In this document: positions 25,377 to 33,860 of the stretch, piece by piece
How positions within the stretch are numbered: the stretch's first letter is position 1
Layout: each line of letters opens with the position of its first letter
Assembly (NCBI GenBank): GCA_000431535.1
Contig: HF991817.1
Span: forward strand, 49,297 to 97,397
From: Clostridium sp. CAG:678
GTDB taxonomy: Bacteria > Bacillota > Clostridia > Oscillospirales > Acutalibacteraceae
Direction of reading: 5' to 3'
DNA length: 48,101 bases
Translations under genes and position numbers: made by a program
The notes under the pieces: model-generated
Seen by the model: only the letters and a program-made list of their open reading frames with translations
What the model was told of the DNA's origin: nothing
The model's database searches: none

Positions 25377-25610
25377 TTAGGTATCTATATTATTAAAAAT
25401 TTTGTCATCAAAAAAATCTTTTATTGAAATACCAAAACCACTACATATTTTTTTGATTGTTCCAAAACTTGGATTTTTACTTTTTTCACCAATAACACTA
25501 TAAATAGTAGTTGCTATAAGTCCACTAAGAGCTGCTAACTCATTAATTGTTATTTTATTTTCTGCACATAAATTTAATATTCTTGTTTTTATTGCATCAT
25601 TGATTTCCAT
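25377..25610 (-). CDS. XRE-family helix-turn-helix regulator
   Basis: A 77-residue DNA-binding protein with a single HTH_3-type domain. The pattern INELAALSGLIATTIYSVI (residues 19-37) forms the helix-turn-helix, followed by PSFGTIKKICSGFGISIKDFFDD, the typical fourth and fifth helices. This is the size of small phage- or element-borne repressors. The codon use is far more AT-rich than in nearby genes, which suggests transfer. A 9-bp inverted repeat 20-45 bases upstream is a plausible autoregulatory operator. No strong ribosome site is seen before the ATG at 25610. Confidence 0.85.
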   Translation of the reverse strand: MEINDAIKTRILNLCAENKITINELAALSGLIATTIYSVIGEKSKNPSFGTIKKICSGFGISIKDFFDDKIFNNIDT

Positions 25611-25631
25611 TTTTTTATTTTGTGATAAATT

Positions 25632-25655
25632 ATTATTACGATGTAACGTAATAAT
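25632..25655. promoter_or_regulatory. candidate operator of the XRE regulator
   Basis: Inverted repeat ATTATTACG / CGTAATAAT with a 6-nt spacer. It lies between the minus-strand XRE gene and the broken plus-strand ORF, where divergent promoters would be expected. Confidence 0.45.
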
Positions 25656-25694
25656 TGTTGTTTATAAGTATGATATTATGAAGGTAGAAAAAAC

Positions 25695-25850
25695 ATGTTG
25701 TTTTCAAAACATAGAAATATTTCAGCTAAAGAATATGAAGAAATACAAAGCATTCAAGTGTTTGGTTCATATAACGAAACTGGAGATAGTAATATCTTGT
25801 TTCATTATAATTATAATACCACGATAAGCAATAGAATTTATATTTTTAAT
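25695..25850 (+). pseudogene. truncated ORF of the AT-rich island
   Basis: From ATG 25695 about 50 residues read as plausible protein, beginning MLFSKHRNISAKEYEEIQS and rich in N, Y, S and E. The frame then runs on into DNA antisense to mutY without family resemblance. It is divergent from the XRE gene. I do not recognise the family. The likely reading is the 5' remainder of an element-borne gene cut off at the right island edge. Confidence 0.35.
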
Positions 25851-25949
25851 TTATGCGTCCTGTTTCCGACGGCACATTTCCTGCATATCGGTTTTGATTC
25901 CAGGCAACTCATAACGGAAATACTGTGCCTTACTTTTGAATTCTATTGG
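25851..25949 (-). pseudogene. possible 3' remnant of a gene downstream of mutY
   Basis: On the minus strand, an open frame of about 32 codons (ending QEMCRRKQDA at a TAA at 25853-25851) has host-like base composition and reads as natural protein, with no start codon and no ribosome site. It abuts the AT-rich island. It could be a gene end left after an insertion or deletion. Weak evidence; it may be chance. Confidence 0.25.
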
Positions 25950-27020
25950 TTAACGGTTTTCTGTATGTTGTGTTTTAGAATCGGATTCAAAAAATATACG
26001 AAATGCCGTGGGCAGCGCATAGGTGGTTTGAATCTCCTGTGTGGTTGCCCAAGTGAAAGCAGGCGATTTTTCGGCGCACAGAATATGGTAACAGGTCATC
26101 TGCCATTTTATGTGTGTAAAAATGTGCACACGGTGCATTTGTCTGCAAAGTTCAACAGGCTGAATACCGAAGTTGCCGGCGGCTTGCAGTGCTTGGTTTG
26201 CATCTAATTTTCCGGGAACATTGGGCAACTGCCACAACCCGGCAAGCAGACCGCCTTCGGTGCGTTTTGTTAAGGCGTAACGGTCTGCGCATTGCAGTAA
26301 AAAGACGGTGCGTTCTTCCAATCGTTTCTCCTTTTTTGGCAGCTTTACCGGATATTTCTGCACGGTTGCGCTCGCATATGCCCGGCAGAAGTCCTTTGCC
26401 GGGCAAACAGCGCATTTGGGCGATTTGGGCGTGCAGATCGTTGCGCCCAACTCCATCAGCGCCTGTGTAAATTGCCCGCAGTGTTCTTTGGGATAGATCT
26501 GTTCCAGTTTTTTTGCAATTTCATTCTTTGTTTGCGCGCGGTCGATCGGTGCGTCATTTGCCGTCATGCGCGTGATAATGCGCAGCACATTGCCATCCAC
26601 GGCAGCGTGCGGCAGATTGAAACAGATGGAAGCAATGGCGCCGGCGGTGTACGGCCCTATGCCGGGCAGCGCGCGGATATCCTCATAACGGCTTGGAAAG
26701 CTGCCGCCGTATTGCGTTTCAATGACGCGTGCCGCTTTTTGCAGATTTCGTGCGCGGTTATAATAACCCAGCCCCTCCCACAGTTTGAGCAGTTGGCTTT
26801 CCGGCGCCTGTGCCAGTACGCGGATGCTGGGGAGTTGTTCTAAAAAACGAATGTAGTATGCCCGTACAGCCTCCACACGCGTTTGCTGCAGCATGATCTC
26901 CGAGAGCCAAACGTGGTAAGGCTCCGTATCCTGCCGCCAGGGCAGGGCGCGCGCGTTCTGTTTATACCAGGGCAGCAGGGTGTCCGGTAATTGTTTGTAA
27001 ATGGAATCGGTCGTTTTCAA
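25950..27020 (-). CDS. mutY: adenine DNA glycosylase MutY
   Basis: Removes adenine mispaired with 8-oxoguanine. Read from TTG 27020 the product has 356 residues, in the normal range. The catalytic glutamate lies in SEIMLQQTRV, the helix-hairpin-helix in LPGIGPYTAGAI, and the catalytic aspartate in AVDGNVLRI. The four cysteines of the 4Fe-4S cluster are in CTPKSPKCAVCPAKDFC. The C-terminal NUDIX-like domain recognises 8-oxoG. The TTG follows AAGGAGG by five bases, which decides the start over an upstream ATG at 27068. The gene lies downstream of a broken ORF on the same strand. Confidence 0.96.
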   Translation of the reverse strand: MKTTDSIYKQLPDTLLPWYKQNARALPWRQDTEPYHVWLSEIMLQQTRVEAVRAYYIRFLEQLPSIRVLAQAPESQLLKLWEGLGYYNRARNLQKAARVIETQYGGSFPSRYEDIRALPGIGPYTAGAIASICFNLPHAAVDGNVLRIITRMTANDAPIDRAQTKNEIAKKLEQIYPKEHCGQFTQALMELGATICTPKSPKCAVCPAKDFCRAYASATVQKYPVKLPKKEKRLEERTVFLLQCADRYALTKRTEGGLLAGLWQLPNVPGKLDANQALQAAGNFGIQPVELCRQMHRVHIFTHIKWQMTCYHILCAEKSPAFTWATTQEIQTTYALPTAFRIFFESDSKTQHTENR

Positions 27021-27067
27021 GAGAACCTCCTTTATACGGATGAAAGCATTGCGAAACGGGTTGACCA

Positions 27068-27418
27068 TTAAGAGCGCAGCGTCAGTGCATAGATATCGGC
27101 ATGCACTGCATTCACTGCGGAGCCGATTCGCATACAGGGAACGGCGAGCGTATTTCGGCAGTTTCTGTATTTCCCCGGAATCTGTAGTTGCAGATCCGTT
27201 GCGGCGCGTTCTCCTGTTTTTTTGTTTTCTGTTAAAAAAGAAAGTGTAACCGTGCAGTCGGTCAATGGTGTGCGGATGTGCATATTGTCGTCAATCACCT
27301 GAGGGCGATCTGTGCCTGTAAAATGGATTTTGTAATCCTTTGAGGCCTGAACAGTTACAAGATCTTCTCATAAGTGCAGCTGTATATTTGCCGGATTTTC
27401 TTTTTTGTGATTAAACAT
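27068..27418 (-). pseudogene. hypothetical protein gene interrupted by an in-frame TGA
   Basis: From ATG 27418 (after AAAGGG) the minus strand reads 16 codons (MFNHKKENPANIQLHL), a TGA at 27370-27368, then about 99 further codons to a TAA at 27070-27068. The second part (EDLVTVQASKDYKIHF onward) keeps the same frame and looks like one continuous beta-rich protein. A restart at GTG or ATG near 27298-27283 would yield a shorter product. The gene has a promoter and is 47 bases upstream of mutY. I do not recognise the family. TGA is used as an ordinary stop elsewhere in the window, so a nonsense mutation is the simplest reading; a sequencing error is possible. Confidence 0.55.
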
Positions 27419-27458
27419 GATTTGGCCCTTTCTTCTTAGCAGTTATTTTCTACCTATT

Positions 27459-27486
27459 ATTATATATAAATTTTCCGTTTTTTCAA
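27459..27486 (-). promoter_or_regulatory. promoter upstream of the interrupted gene and mutY
   Basis: On the minus strand TTGAAA (27486-27481), a 16-nt spacer and TATAAT (27464-27459). The leader to the ATG is about 40 nt. It is divergent from the response regulator promoter. Confidence 0.65.
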
Positions 27487-27530
27487 TTCAAAAGAAAATT
27501 GGATTCTTCATATATCGCGCAGACGGCAGG

Positions 27531-27559
27531 TTGCCAAAAAGGCGGCGATGTAGTATTAT
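27531..27559 (+). promoter_or_regulatory. promoter of the two-component system
   Basis: TTGCCA at 27531-27536, a 17-nt spacer and TATTAT at 27554-27559. The leader to the ATG at 27590 is about 25 nt. Confidence 0.6.
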
Positions 27560-27589
27560 GAAACCAAAGAAAGGTTCGGCGGTGATGTT

Positions 27590-28252
27590 ATGAGCGCAAA
27601 AATACTGCTTTGTGAGGATGATGAATTTTTGCGCAGCGGGCTGGAGGAAATGCTGCAAAAACAAGGCTATGCAGTCTGTGCGGCAGATTCCTGCGCAGCG
27701 GCGGAAAAACGGATTGCATCGGGAAGTTTTGATCTGATCATTTTGGATGTGATGCTGCCGGACGGAAACGGCTTTGATCTCTGCTGCCGGATTCGGGATG
27801 CGGGCATTGCCTCGCCTGTGTTGTTTTTAACTGCCTGTGATGAGGAAATACAGATCGTTCGCGGGCTGGATGCGGGCGCGGATGATTATGTTACAAAGCC
27901 GTTTCGGCTGCTGGAACTCTTATCCCGTGTGCGGGCGCTGCTGCGGCGCAGTGCCAAAACCATTCCCGCCACAGGGAATATTGTTGTGAATGAGGAAAAT
28001 ATGACCTGTAAAGTGAACGGCAAAAAAGTGTATCTCACGCCGACGGAATATCATATTTTATGCGTCCTGCTCAGAAACCGGGGCGTAATCGTTACACGTG
28101 ATTCCCTGCTGCAGAGTATTTGGGACTGTGAGGGCGCATATGTGGATGACAATACCCTTTCCGTGCATATCAGCCGTTTACGGGAAAAGATCGGTGCTGA
28201 AAATATAAAAACGGTACGCGGTGTTGGTTACCGGTGGGAGGGTGCGAAATGA
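27590..28252 (+). CDS. OmpR/PhoB-family response regulator
   Basis: Cytoplasmic transcription regulator of 220 residues. The receiver domain has the acidic pair in CEDDE (9-12), phosphoacceptor Asp53 in LIILDVMLPDG, a threonine in FLTACD and the lysine in YVTKPF. The C-terminal half is a winged helix (Trans_reg_C) with LTPTEYHILCVLL and HISRLREKIG. The histidine kinase gene overlaps its stop by 4 bases. The neighbouring ABC transporter suggests a transporter-coupled (Bce-like) sensing system. Confidence 0.95.
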   Translation: MSAKILLCEDDEFLRSGLEEMLQKQGYAVCAADSCAAAEKRIASGSFDLIILDVMLPDGNGFDLCCRIRDAGIASPVLFLTACDEEIQIVRGLDAGADDYVTKPFRLLELLSRVRALLRRSAKTIPATGNIVVNEENMTCKVNGKKVYLTPTEYHILCVLLRNRGVIVTRDSLLQSIWDCEGAYVDDNTLSVHISRLREKIGAENIKTVRGVGYRWEGAK

Positions 28253-29151
28253 ATACCACTGTTGTGCTCAGCGTGCTCTGCGCTGTGCTTGCCGTTTGTG
28301 TGATTGTGCTTGCCTGCGTGTTTGCCAAGCGGAAAAAGCGGATTCGTACATTAACAAAAAGTATTGATCAATATCTGGAAACGGGAGCGGTTACTGATTT
28401 CAGCACGCGGGATGATCTTCTTGCACAGCTTCAGAATGCCGTGTTTGATCTGGAAAGCCGATTGGAGCGCGAAAAGCAAAACACCAAGGAGCGATCCAGG
28501 CAGAATACGGAATTTATTTCAGATGTTTCCCATCAGTTAAAAACGCCGCTTGCCGGTCTGCGCCTGTATTGTGAGATGGAGCATGCGGCAAATCCGTCCG
28601 ACCATACGCAAAAGGAACTTGCCTTGGTGGAAAAGATGGAAGATCTGATTGCCCGCCTTCTTCGGCTGGAAAAAATACGCACGGACGCCTATGCTATGAA
28701 TTTTCAAACGTATGACGCGGCGGATCTGATTGATCCGCTGATTGCGCAGTTCCGGCATCTGTTTCCGAAAAAGCAGTATTCTGTTACTGCCTGCGGCAAA
28801 GTCAGATGCGATCAGGAATGGCTTGGAGAGGCGATGGGCAACCTCATCAAAAACGCAAGCGAACATACGGCGCCGGATGGCTGTGTTGCCGTTTCGGTGC
28901 AGGAGAAAAACGGCGCGGCGCAGATCACCGTGCAGGATAACGGCGGCGGTGTTCCAAAACAAGATTTGCCCCTGCTTTTCACCCGCTTTCACAAAGCGCA
29001 AAATGCTTTGCCGTCCAGCGCAGGGATCGGGCTTGCCATAACGAAAGCGGTGGTTGAAAAGCACCACGGCACCGTGAGCGCAGAGAATAAAAACGGCGGG
29101 CTTTGTGTGGTGATCTGCCTGCCGCATATAGACGGATCTGTTGCAATTTAA
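28249..29151 (+). CDS. sensor histidine kinase with a minimal sensor region
   Basis: Membrane-bound kinase of 300 residues that phosphorylates the response regulator. Only one clear membrane segment is visible (about residues 5-26), followed at once by a basic stretch and a short linker, so there is no extracytoplasmic sensor domain. The phosphoacceptor is about His95 in SDVSHQLKTPL (HisKA), and the ATPase domain has NLIKNASEH, DNGGGVP and SAGIGLAI. Lack of a sensor domain fits kinases that rely on a partner transporter. ATG 28249 is chosen because it overlaps the regulator stop as ATGA and has GGGAGGG upstream. Confidence 0.93.
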   Translation: MNTTVVLSVLCAVLAVCVIVLACVFAKRKKRIRTLTKSIDQYLETGAVTDFSTRDDLLAQLQNAVFDLESRLEREKQNTKERSRQNTEFISDVSHQLKTPLAGLRLYCEMEHAANPSDHTQKELALVEKMEDLIARLLRLEKIRTDAYAMNFQTYDAADLIDPLIAQFRHLFPKKQYSVTACGKVRCDQEWLGEAMGNLIKNASEHTAPDGCVAVSVQEKNGAAQITVQDNGGGVPKQDLPLLFTRFHKAQNALPSSAGIGLAITKAVVEKHHGTVSAENKNGGLCVVICLPHIDGSVAI

Positions 29152-29193
29152 AAGCGCTAAGCGGCTTAACAGTGCTGCTGTGCGCTTTTTTTC
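29150..29193 (+). terminator. terminator after the histidine kinase gene
   Basis: An outer stem AAAGCGC/GCGCTTT and an inner AGCGGC-type stem (one mismatch), followed by TTTTTTT. It separates the regulator pair from the transporter genes, which therefore need their own promoter. Confidence 0.75.
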
Positions 29194-29213
29194 TTACGAT
29201 TTCTTAAGACGAA

Positions 29214-29246
29214 TTTCACCCAAATGAAAGAAACACGGTTTATAAT
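29214..29246 (+). promoter_or_regulatory. candidate regulated promoter of the ABC transporter genes
   Basis: A perfect TATAAT lies at 29241-29246, but no -35 box stands at the right distance. Instead there is an inverted repeat TTTC-N8-GAAA (29214-29229) just upstream. A good -10 with a poor -35 and a nearby palindrome is what one expects of a promoter activated by the adjacent response regulator. Binding is not shown. Confidence 0.45.
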
Positions 29247-29325
29247 AAAGAGCAGCAGGAGGGAGTATCCCTGAAAAGATATATCTATCCTTCGTTTGTT
29301 AAACCTCAGATAAAGGAGTGATCCC

Positions 29326-30012
29326 ATGAGCATTCTTTCGTGTAAAGACCTTACAAAAGAATACATGAGCGGGGAAAATGTTGTGAAAGCCGTTGACCAT
29401 GTTACGGTCTCGTTTGAGCAGGGCGAATTCTGCGCCGTAACGGGCCCGAGCGGCTCCGGCAAATCCACTTTGCTGCATCTTTTAAGTTCGCTGGAAAGCC
29501 CCACTTCCGGTGAGGTCGTTTACAGCGGCAAAGCCCTTTCCTCTTATAACGATAACCAGCTTTCCATTCTGCGGCGCCGGCGGTTTGGCTTTGTGTTTCA
29601 GGCGTATAATCTTGTGCAGGAACTTACAGGTTATGAAAATATCATCCTGCCCGTTATGCTGGATAAGAAAAAGCCGGATGAGGAATATATCTCAAAGATC
29701 ATTTCCATTTTGGGGATCGGGAACAGGCTTTCACATCTGCCGTCCGCGCTTTCCGGCGGCCAGCAGCAGAGGATCGCTATTGCCCGCGCGCTTGCTAACA
29801 AGCCGTCCGTTCTGTTTGCGGATGAGCCTACGGGCAATCTGGACGCGGCAAGCGGCAGGGAAGTGCTTTCCCTGCTGAAATATACGGGCAGGGAACTCGG
29901 TATCACGCTGATCCTTGTTACGCACGATCTGCATGTTGCGGAGCAGGCGGAAAGGATCCTTACCATTGAGGACGGAAAGATCGTTTCCGACACAAAAGCG
30001 CAGGAGGGATGA
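29326..30012 (+). CDS. ABC transporter ATP-binding protein (MacB/Bce type)
   Basis: Cytoplasmic ATPase of 228 residues that drives the FtsX-like permease encoded next. The Walker A is GPSGSGKST (residues 40-48), the Q-loop lies in FVFQAYNLVQELT, the signature is LSGGQQQR, and Walker B is VLFADEPTGNLD with the H-loop in VTHD. This NLD wording is typical of LolD/MacB/BceA ATPases. AAAGGAGTG precedes the ATG. Three bases separate it from the permease gene. Confidence 0.95.
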   Translation: MSILSCKDLTKEYMSGENVVKAVDHVTVSFEQGEFCAVTGPSGSGKSTLLHLLSSLESPTSGEVVYSGKALSSYNDNQLSILRRRRFGFVFQAYNLVQELTGYENIILPVMLDKKKPDEEYISKIISILGIGNRLSHLPSALSGGQQQRIAIARALANKPSVLFADEPTGNLDAASGREVLSLLKYTGRELGITLILVTHDLHVAEQAERILTIEDGKIVSDTKAQEG

Positions 30013-30015
30013 GCC

Positions 30016-32805
30016 GTGAAACAGAGATTAACGGTAAATACCCTTGCCCTCGGCAATCTGAAAAAACGGAAAAAGCAGTATACTTCTCTGATCCTCGGCA
30101 TCATTCTTGCCATGGTGTTTTCCTCCTCCGTGCTGCTTATGGTTTCCAGCATGGTGGAATCCACCCGCAAGATGGAGCAGGATACATATGGAAAGCAAAA
30201 CGGCATCTATTTTAATGCCACGCGGCAGATGTTTGCGGATGCAGCAGGCAAAAAAGCGGTGGACGAATATGCTTTTGCTGCTGTATTGGGCCAGGCGGTT
30301 TCCGAAAGCGGCGTGCATTACCCCGCGGCTGTATATGACGATGCGTGCGCGGCGCTTGCCAATATAGAATTTACACAGGGCGCGTATCCGCAAAAGGAAA
30401 ATGAAATTGCAATGGAAAGCGCCACCATGGCAAAACTGGGCATCAAAGCAAATGTCGGCGACAGCGTTACCCTTGATTTTGCTGTTCAAAACGGGGCGGA
30501 TGCTTTTGATAAAACAGAGAAAAAGACGTTTGTTTTAAGCGGCATAGCGCAGAATAAAGCCTCAAATATTGCCGCCATTTCAACAACTTACGGATTTGCG
30601 CCGTCTGTTTTCCTTGCGCAGGGCACGGTTGTTGAGCCGGGCGGCAAAGCGCAGCTTGTTTGTTATTTTACGTATTCCGAAGAATCCCTTAAGCTGAATC
30701 AGGGCGGATATACTGTTTTTTCTGATTATCTGGAAAGCGCGGGGTATGATCCTTCAAACTGGATTCCGGCGGACGGAAATATGTTTGCCGTTAACGCTTT
30801 GGGCAATGGCATCTATACGGCAAGTATGTTTATCATCTTTTTTGTATGCGTGCTGCTTGGGGCGTCCTGCCTCGGAATCGTGAACGCCTTTTCCAACAAC
30901 TTAAATGAACGCAGGCGGCAGATCGGCATGCTGCGCACGGTGGGCGCAACCAAGCGGCAGATCGTTCTGATCTTCGGCAGAGAGGCGTTTTTGATCAGCC
31001 TGATCTGCGCTCCGATAAGCGTGGCGCTGTCCTGCCTGATCGTGAAAACCGGGCTGCTGATCTTGGGAGAAAAATTTGTTTTTGCCGCCAACATTTGGGT
31101 GCTGCTCCTCAGCGTGGCGGTAGGTGTGGCGTGCGTTATGCTGGCGGCGCTGATCCCGCTTTTGAAAGCGGCAAACGTAACGCCTGTGCAAACGGTGCGC
31201 AATATCACCATGACCCGCAGGGCGGTTCGCAGAAAGATCAAAAGCAAAAAACTGTATGATCCGTCCAAACTGATCGCGCAGAGAAATCTGCTTTTCAACG
31301 GCAAAGCCAGAGCGGCGGCAAGCCTTATACTGGTGATCACCATTGTTGGTTCCTGCTACGGCTTTTCCGTTTTGGATGAGATCAATAGCCAAAAGTTTTC
31401 ATCTAAATATGAATATGAGATGTATGCACAGCCGCTCGGCGTATCGCCGGTGAATTATAGCGGTTCGGATTCCGGATTTACGGATTCTCAGTTGGGGGAA
31501 GTGAGGTCCATCCCATACGCGGGCAATGTGAATGCCTCAAAATCGTGCAAGGGGTTTCTTGTGTCCGATAAACTCAGCGATTATCAAAAAGCACTGCTTT
31601 GTAACGACGGTGTATTTTGGGCTTTTGATCCTTCCAATTTGAAAGAGGGGAATGCCGGTAATATCGACAGCCTTTTATATTCAAATTTTACGCCGGAATA
31701 TAAAAATATAAGCGCGTTCTGCGGTGGTAAAGAGATCATCTCCGTTTCTGTGGCTGCACTGGAAAACAGCGTTTTGGAAGAACTTGCTGAAAGCGTTGTT
31801 TCCGGCGATATAGATATCCGTGCGCTGGATTCCGGTAGGGAAGTGCTTGTGGTTGCCCCGCGTGAGATCGGCATTTATGCCGAATTTGGAAACGATGGCA
31901 GTTGGTCATGGGGAGCGGATAAAAATGCAAATGTCCAAAACAATAAAACGTATATCAAACGAGCTGAATGTGATATCAAAGTCGGTCAGCCGATTGATCT
32001 CAATATCTTGTTCAGTGACGCATTATCCCCATCTGAAAATTATCTGGTCCACTATGAAGATGCCACAGATTCTTATTCTGATGTTTCCGCATGGAGCAAA
32101 ACGGATCACACCGCAAAGGTGGGTGCGCTGGTTACAGAACTTCCGGACGGATATTATGAAGAGTGCGGCGGACTCACTTCAGGCAGCATATTGATTCTCA
32201 CAACGCTGAACGGCATGCAGCATTTTTATGATACGGAGTATTACAGCAATATCAATTTTAATCTTAATACTGACGGTACTGATGAAATAGACGCAGAGGT
32301 TACTCAAAATCTTCAAAATATAGTGGATTCGGTCGATTCCTCGTATTGCGGATTTACATCGTATTATACCATAACCAGCCATGAAAAACAGCAGAATGCG
32401 GCGCTGCTTGTGTCTCTGCTGGCGATTCTTGTGTTGTTTTTAAGCATCTGCGCAAGCATCATCAATAATTCGCTCACGGCGCAGATCCGTGAGGGCAGGC
32501 GCGAGATCGGCACGTTAAGAGCGGTAGGCGCGTCTGTGCGCGAACTTTTCCGTTCTTATGTCCGCCAGCTCCTTTGGGTATTTGCCGTCAGTTATGCCGC
32601 AGGGTTCGGGCTGTTTGCCGTTTCGTATTTCATAGCGCGTGCCGTGATTGTTAACTCGGAATATTACGAATGGTTCCTTAAATTTAATATCTGGCAAACG
32701 GGGATCGCCTGCGTCGTGCTCTTTGCCGTCTGCGCCGCAAATCTGTGGCTGAAGATCAGAAAAGAAATGAAACACAGCGTAATCGATAATATCAGGGAAC
32801 TATAA
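30016..32805 (+). CDS. FtsX-like ABC permease, large
   Basis: Integral membrane protein of 929 residues with two FtsX-type modules. A first membrane helix lies at about residues 22-45, then an extracellular domain to ~265. A cluster of three helices follows, with the cytoplasmic coupling segment RRQIGMLRTVGATKRQI near 300. A further helix near 430 precedes a second large extracellular domain (to ~790), and the last three helices carry a matching RREIGTLRAVGASVREL. The duplicated coupling motif marks the two half-permeases. It is larger than BceB proteins (~650), so mechanotransmission or efflux of a peptide are both possible. Start GTG 30016. Confidence 0.92.
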   Translation: MKQRLTVNTLALGNLKKRKKQYTSLILGIILAMVFSSSVLLMVSSMVESTRKMEQDTYGKQNGIYFNATRQMFADAAGKKAVDEYAFAAVLGQAVSESGVHYPAAVYDDACAALANIEFTQGAYPQKENEIAMESATMAKLGIKANVGDSVTLDFAVQNGADAFDKTEKKTFVLSGIAQNKASNIAAISTTYGFAPSVFLAQGTVVEPGGKAQLVCYFTYSEESLKLNQGGYTVFSDYLESAGYDPSNWIPADGNMFAVNALGNGIYTASMFIIFFVCVLLGASCLGIVNAFSNNLNERRRQIGMLRTVGATKRQIVLIFGREAFLISLICAPISVALSCLIVKTGLLILGEKFVFAANIWVLLLSVAVGVACVMLAALIPLLKAANVTPVQTVRNITMTRRAVRRKIKSKKLYDPSKLIAQRNLLFNGKARAAASLILVITIVGSCYGFSVLDEINSQKFSSKYEYEMYAQPLGVSPVNYSGSDSGFTDSQLGEVRSIPYAGNVNASKSCKGFLVSDKLSDYQKALLCNDGVFWAFDPSNLKEGNAGNIDSLLYSNFTPEYKNISAFCGGKEIISVSVAALENSVLEELAESVVSGDIDIRALDSGREVLVVAPREIGIYAEFGNDGSWSWGADKNANVQNNKTYIKRAECDIKVGQPIDLNILFSDALSPSENYLVHYEDATDSYSDVSAWSKTDHTAKVGALVTELPDGYYEECGGLTSGSILILTTLNGMQHFYDTEYYSNINFNLNTDGTDEIDAEVTQNLQNIVDSVDSSYCGFTSYYTITSHEKQQNAALLVSLLAILVLFLSICASIINNSLTAQIREGRREIGTLRAVGASVRELFRSYVRQLLWVFAVSYAAGFGLFAVSYFIARAVIVNSEYYEWFLKFNIWQTGIACVVLFAVCAANLWLKIRKEMKHSVIDNIREL

Positions 32806-32818
32806 GGGGGCGCAAATT

Positions 32819-33799
32819 TTGAAACAAAACTTCATGATCCTGCTGGTCTGCGTGCTGTGCCTTGCCTGGGCATTTCCCGCCATGGCGCAGGAGAATCCTG
32901 AAACGGCAGAGGTGCAAACAGATACGGCGGCAGATCTTAATTTATCCGAAACACAGGCGCAAAACGCATCCCAGCCGCGCCTGATGGTCAGCGAATACCA
33001 TTGCGGCATTCTGACCCCGGATCAGGAAAGCACGGTTGAGATCGTTTTTAAAAATTACAGCAGCACGAAAGCAGTTTATAACATAAAACTCTCCGCCGCC
33101 GATGAAAGCGGAGATATCAGACCCGCCGGGGTCGGCACAAACTATGTGGATCGGATCAAAGCCGGCGGCACATATATATGGAAACTGCCCGTTACCGTTG
33201 CAAAAACAGCAGCGCAGGGTGAACATAAACTGAGCGTTGCGGCGGAATATGAGGATGAATATTATACAGCGTATTCTTCTGCTGATACGCTCCCCGTTAC
33301 GGTTATGCAGTCCGTCAGCCTGGATTACAGCGGGCTTGCACTTCCGCAAAATGTGACCCAAGGGCAAACGGCAAGTATGGATGTCAGTTTTATGAATACG
33401 GGCAAAAGCGTGATCCGAAACTGTACGGTGCAGTTTGAGATCAGCGGCTTGCAAACGGGCGGCGTTCTGTTTATCGGGGAGATCCCGGCGGGCGAGAGTC
33501 TGGATGGCACAGCCAATTTTAATGTAAGCAAAGATATGCTGGGGGAAACTTCCGGAACGGCAACCATCCGTTATGAGGATGAACTCGGCAATTCTTATTC
33601 CGAAACCGCGGATCTTTCTACTGTTATAAAAGAACCGCCGCCGCAGGAGGCGCAAAATGACTCCGAAAAAGATACAAAATACCCCCTGTGGTGGCTGTTT
33701 TTGCTTATCGGCGTTGCAGCAGGCGGCGCGGCTGGATTTGCCATTCCCACTGCGGTTCATGCCAGAAAGCAACGGCTGGAGGATGAAAAACGCCTGTAA
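32819..33799 (+). CDS. exported, membrane-anchored accessory protein (COG1361-like)
   Basis: A 326-residue protein with a signal peptide (about residues 1-23, cut after AMA), an acidic linker and two beta-sandwich stretches. The second resembles CARDB/NEW3 domains (SMDVSFMNTGKSVIRNC, then SLDGTANFNVS). It ends with a membrane helix near residues 285-305 and a short basic tail. The start is TTG 32819, nine bases after AAGGGGG. It begins 13 bases after the permease stop, so it is probably the third component of the transporter. Such exported proteins accompany MacB-like permeases in many Clostridia; their role is not established. Confidence 0.85.
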   Translation: MKQNFMILLVCVLCLAWAFPAMAQENPETAEVQTDTAADLNLSETQAQNASQPRLMVSEYHCGILTPDQESTVEIVFKNYSSTKAVYNIKLSAADESGDIRPAGVGTNYVDRIKAGGTYIWKLPVTVAKTAAQGEHKLSVAAEYEDEYYTAYSSADTLPVTVMQSVSLDYSGLALPQNVTQGQTASMDVSFMNTGKSVIRNCTVQFEISGLQTGGVLFIGEIPAGESLDGTANFNVSKDMLGETSGTATIRYEDELGNSYSETADLSTVIKEPPPQEAQNDSEKDTKYPLWWLFLLIGVAAGGAAGFAIPTAVHARKQRLEDEKRL

Positions 33800-33860
33800 A
33801 CCGGCCCTACACGGAATTTGCCGTGCAGCAACGCGAATGCGTTGCCGCGCGGTATTTTTA

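Larger units (their letters stand above)
25158..25850. other. AT-rich island, probable remnant of an integrated element
   Basis: This stretch is much richer in A and T than its surroundings and uses AT-rich codons. It contains an XRE regulator, a palindrome and a broken ORF. The composition changes back near 25851. The gene-free part (25158-25376) shows no complete gene. On its minus strand it has a T-arm-like AAGGTTCAAATCCTT (around 25219-25235) without a convincing cloverleaf. The left edge lies next to the tRNA-Gln repeat, a common integration site. No integrase is present. Confidence 0.5.

Noticed and set aside
25600-25827. A 75-codon frame overlapping the truncated ORF of the island.
   Set aside because: It reads through the XRE operator region and has a less protein-like composition than the alternative frame from 25695.
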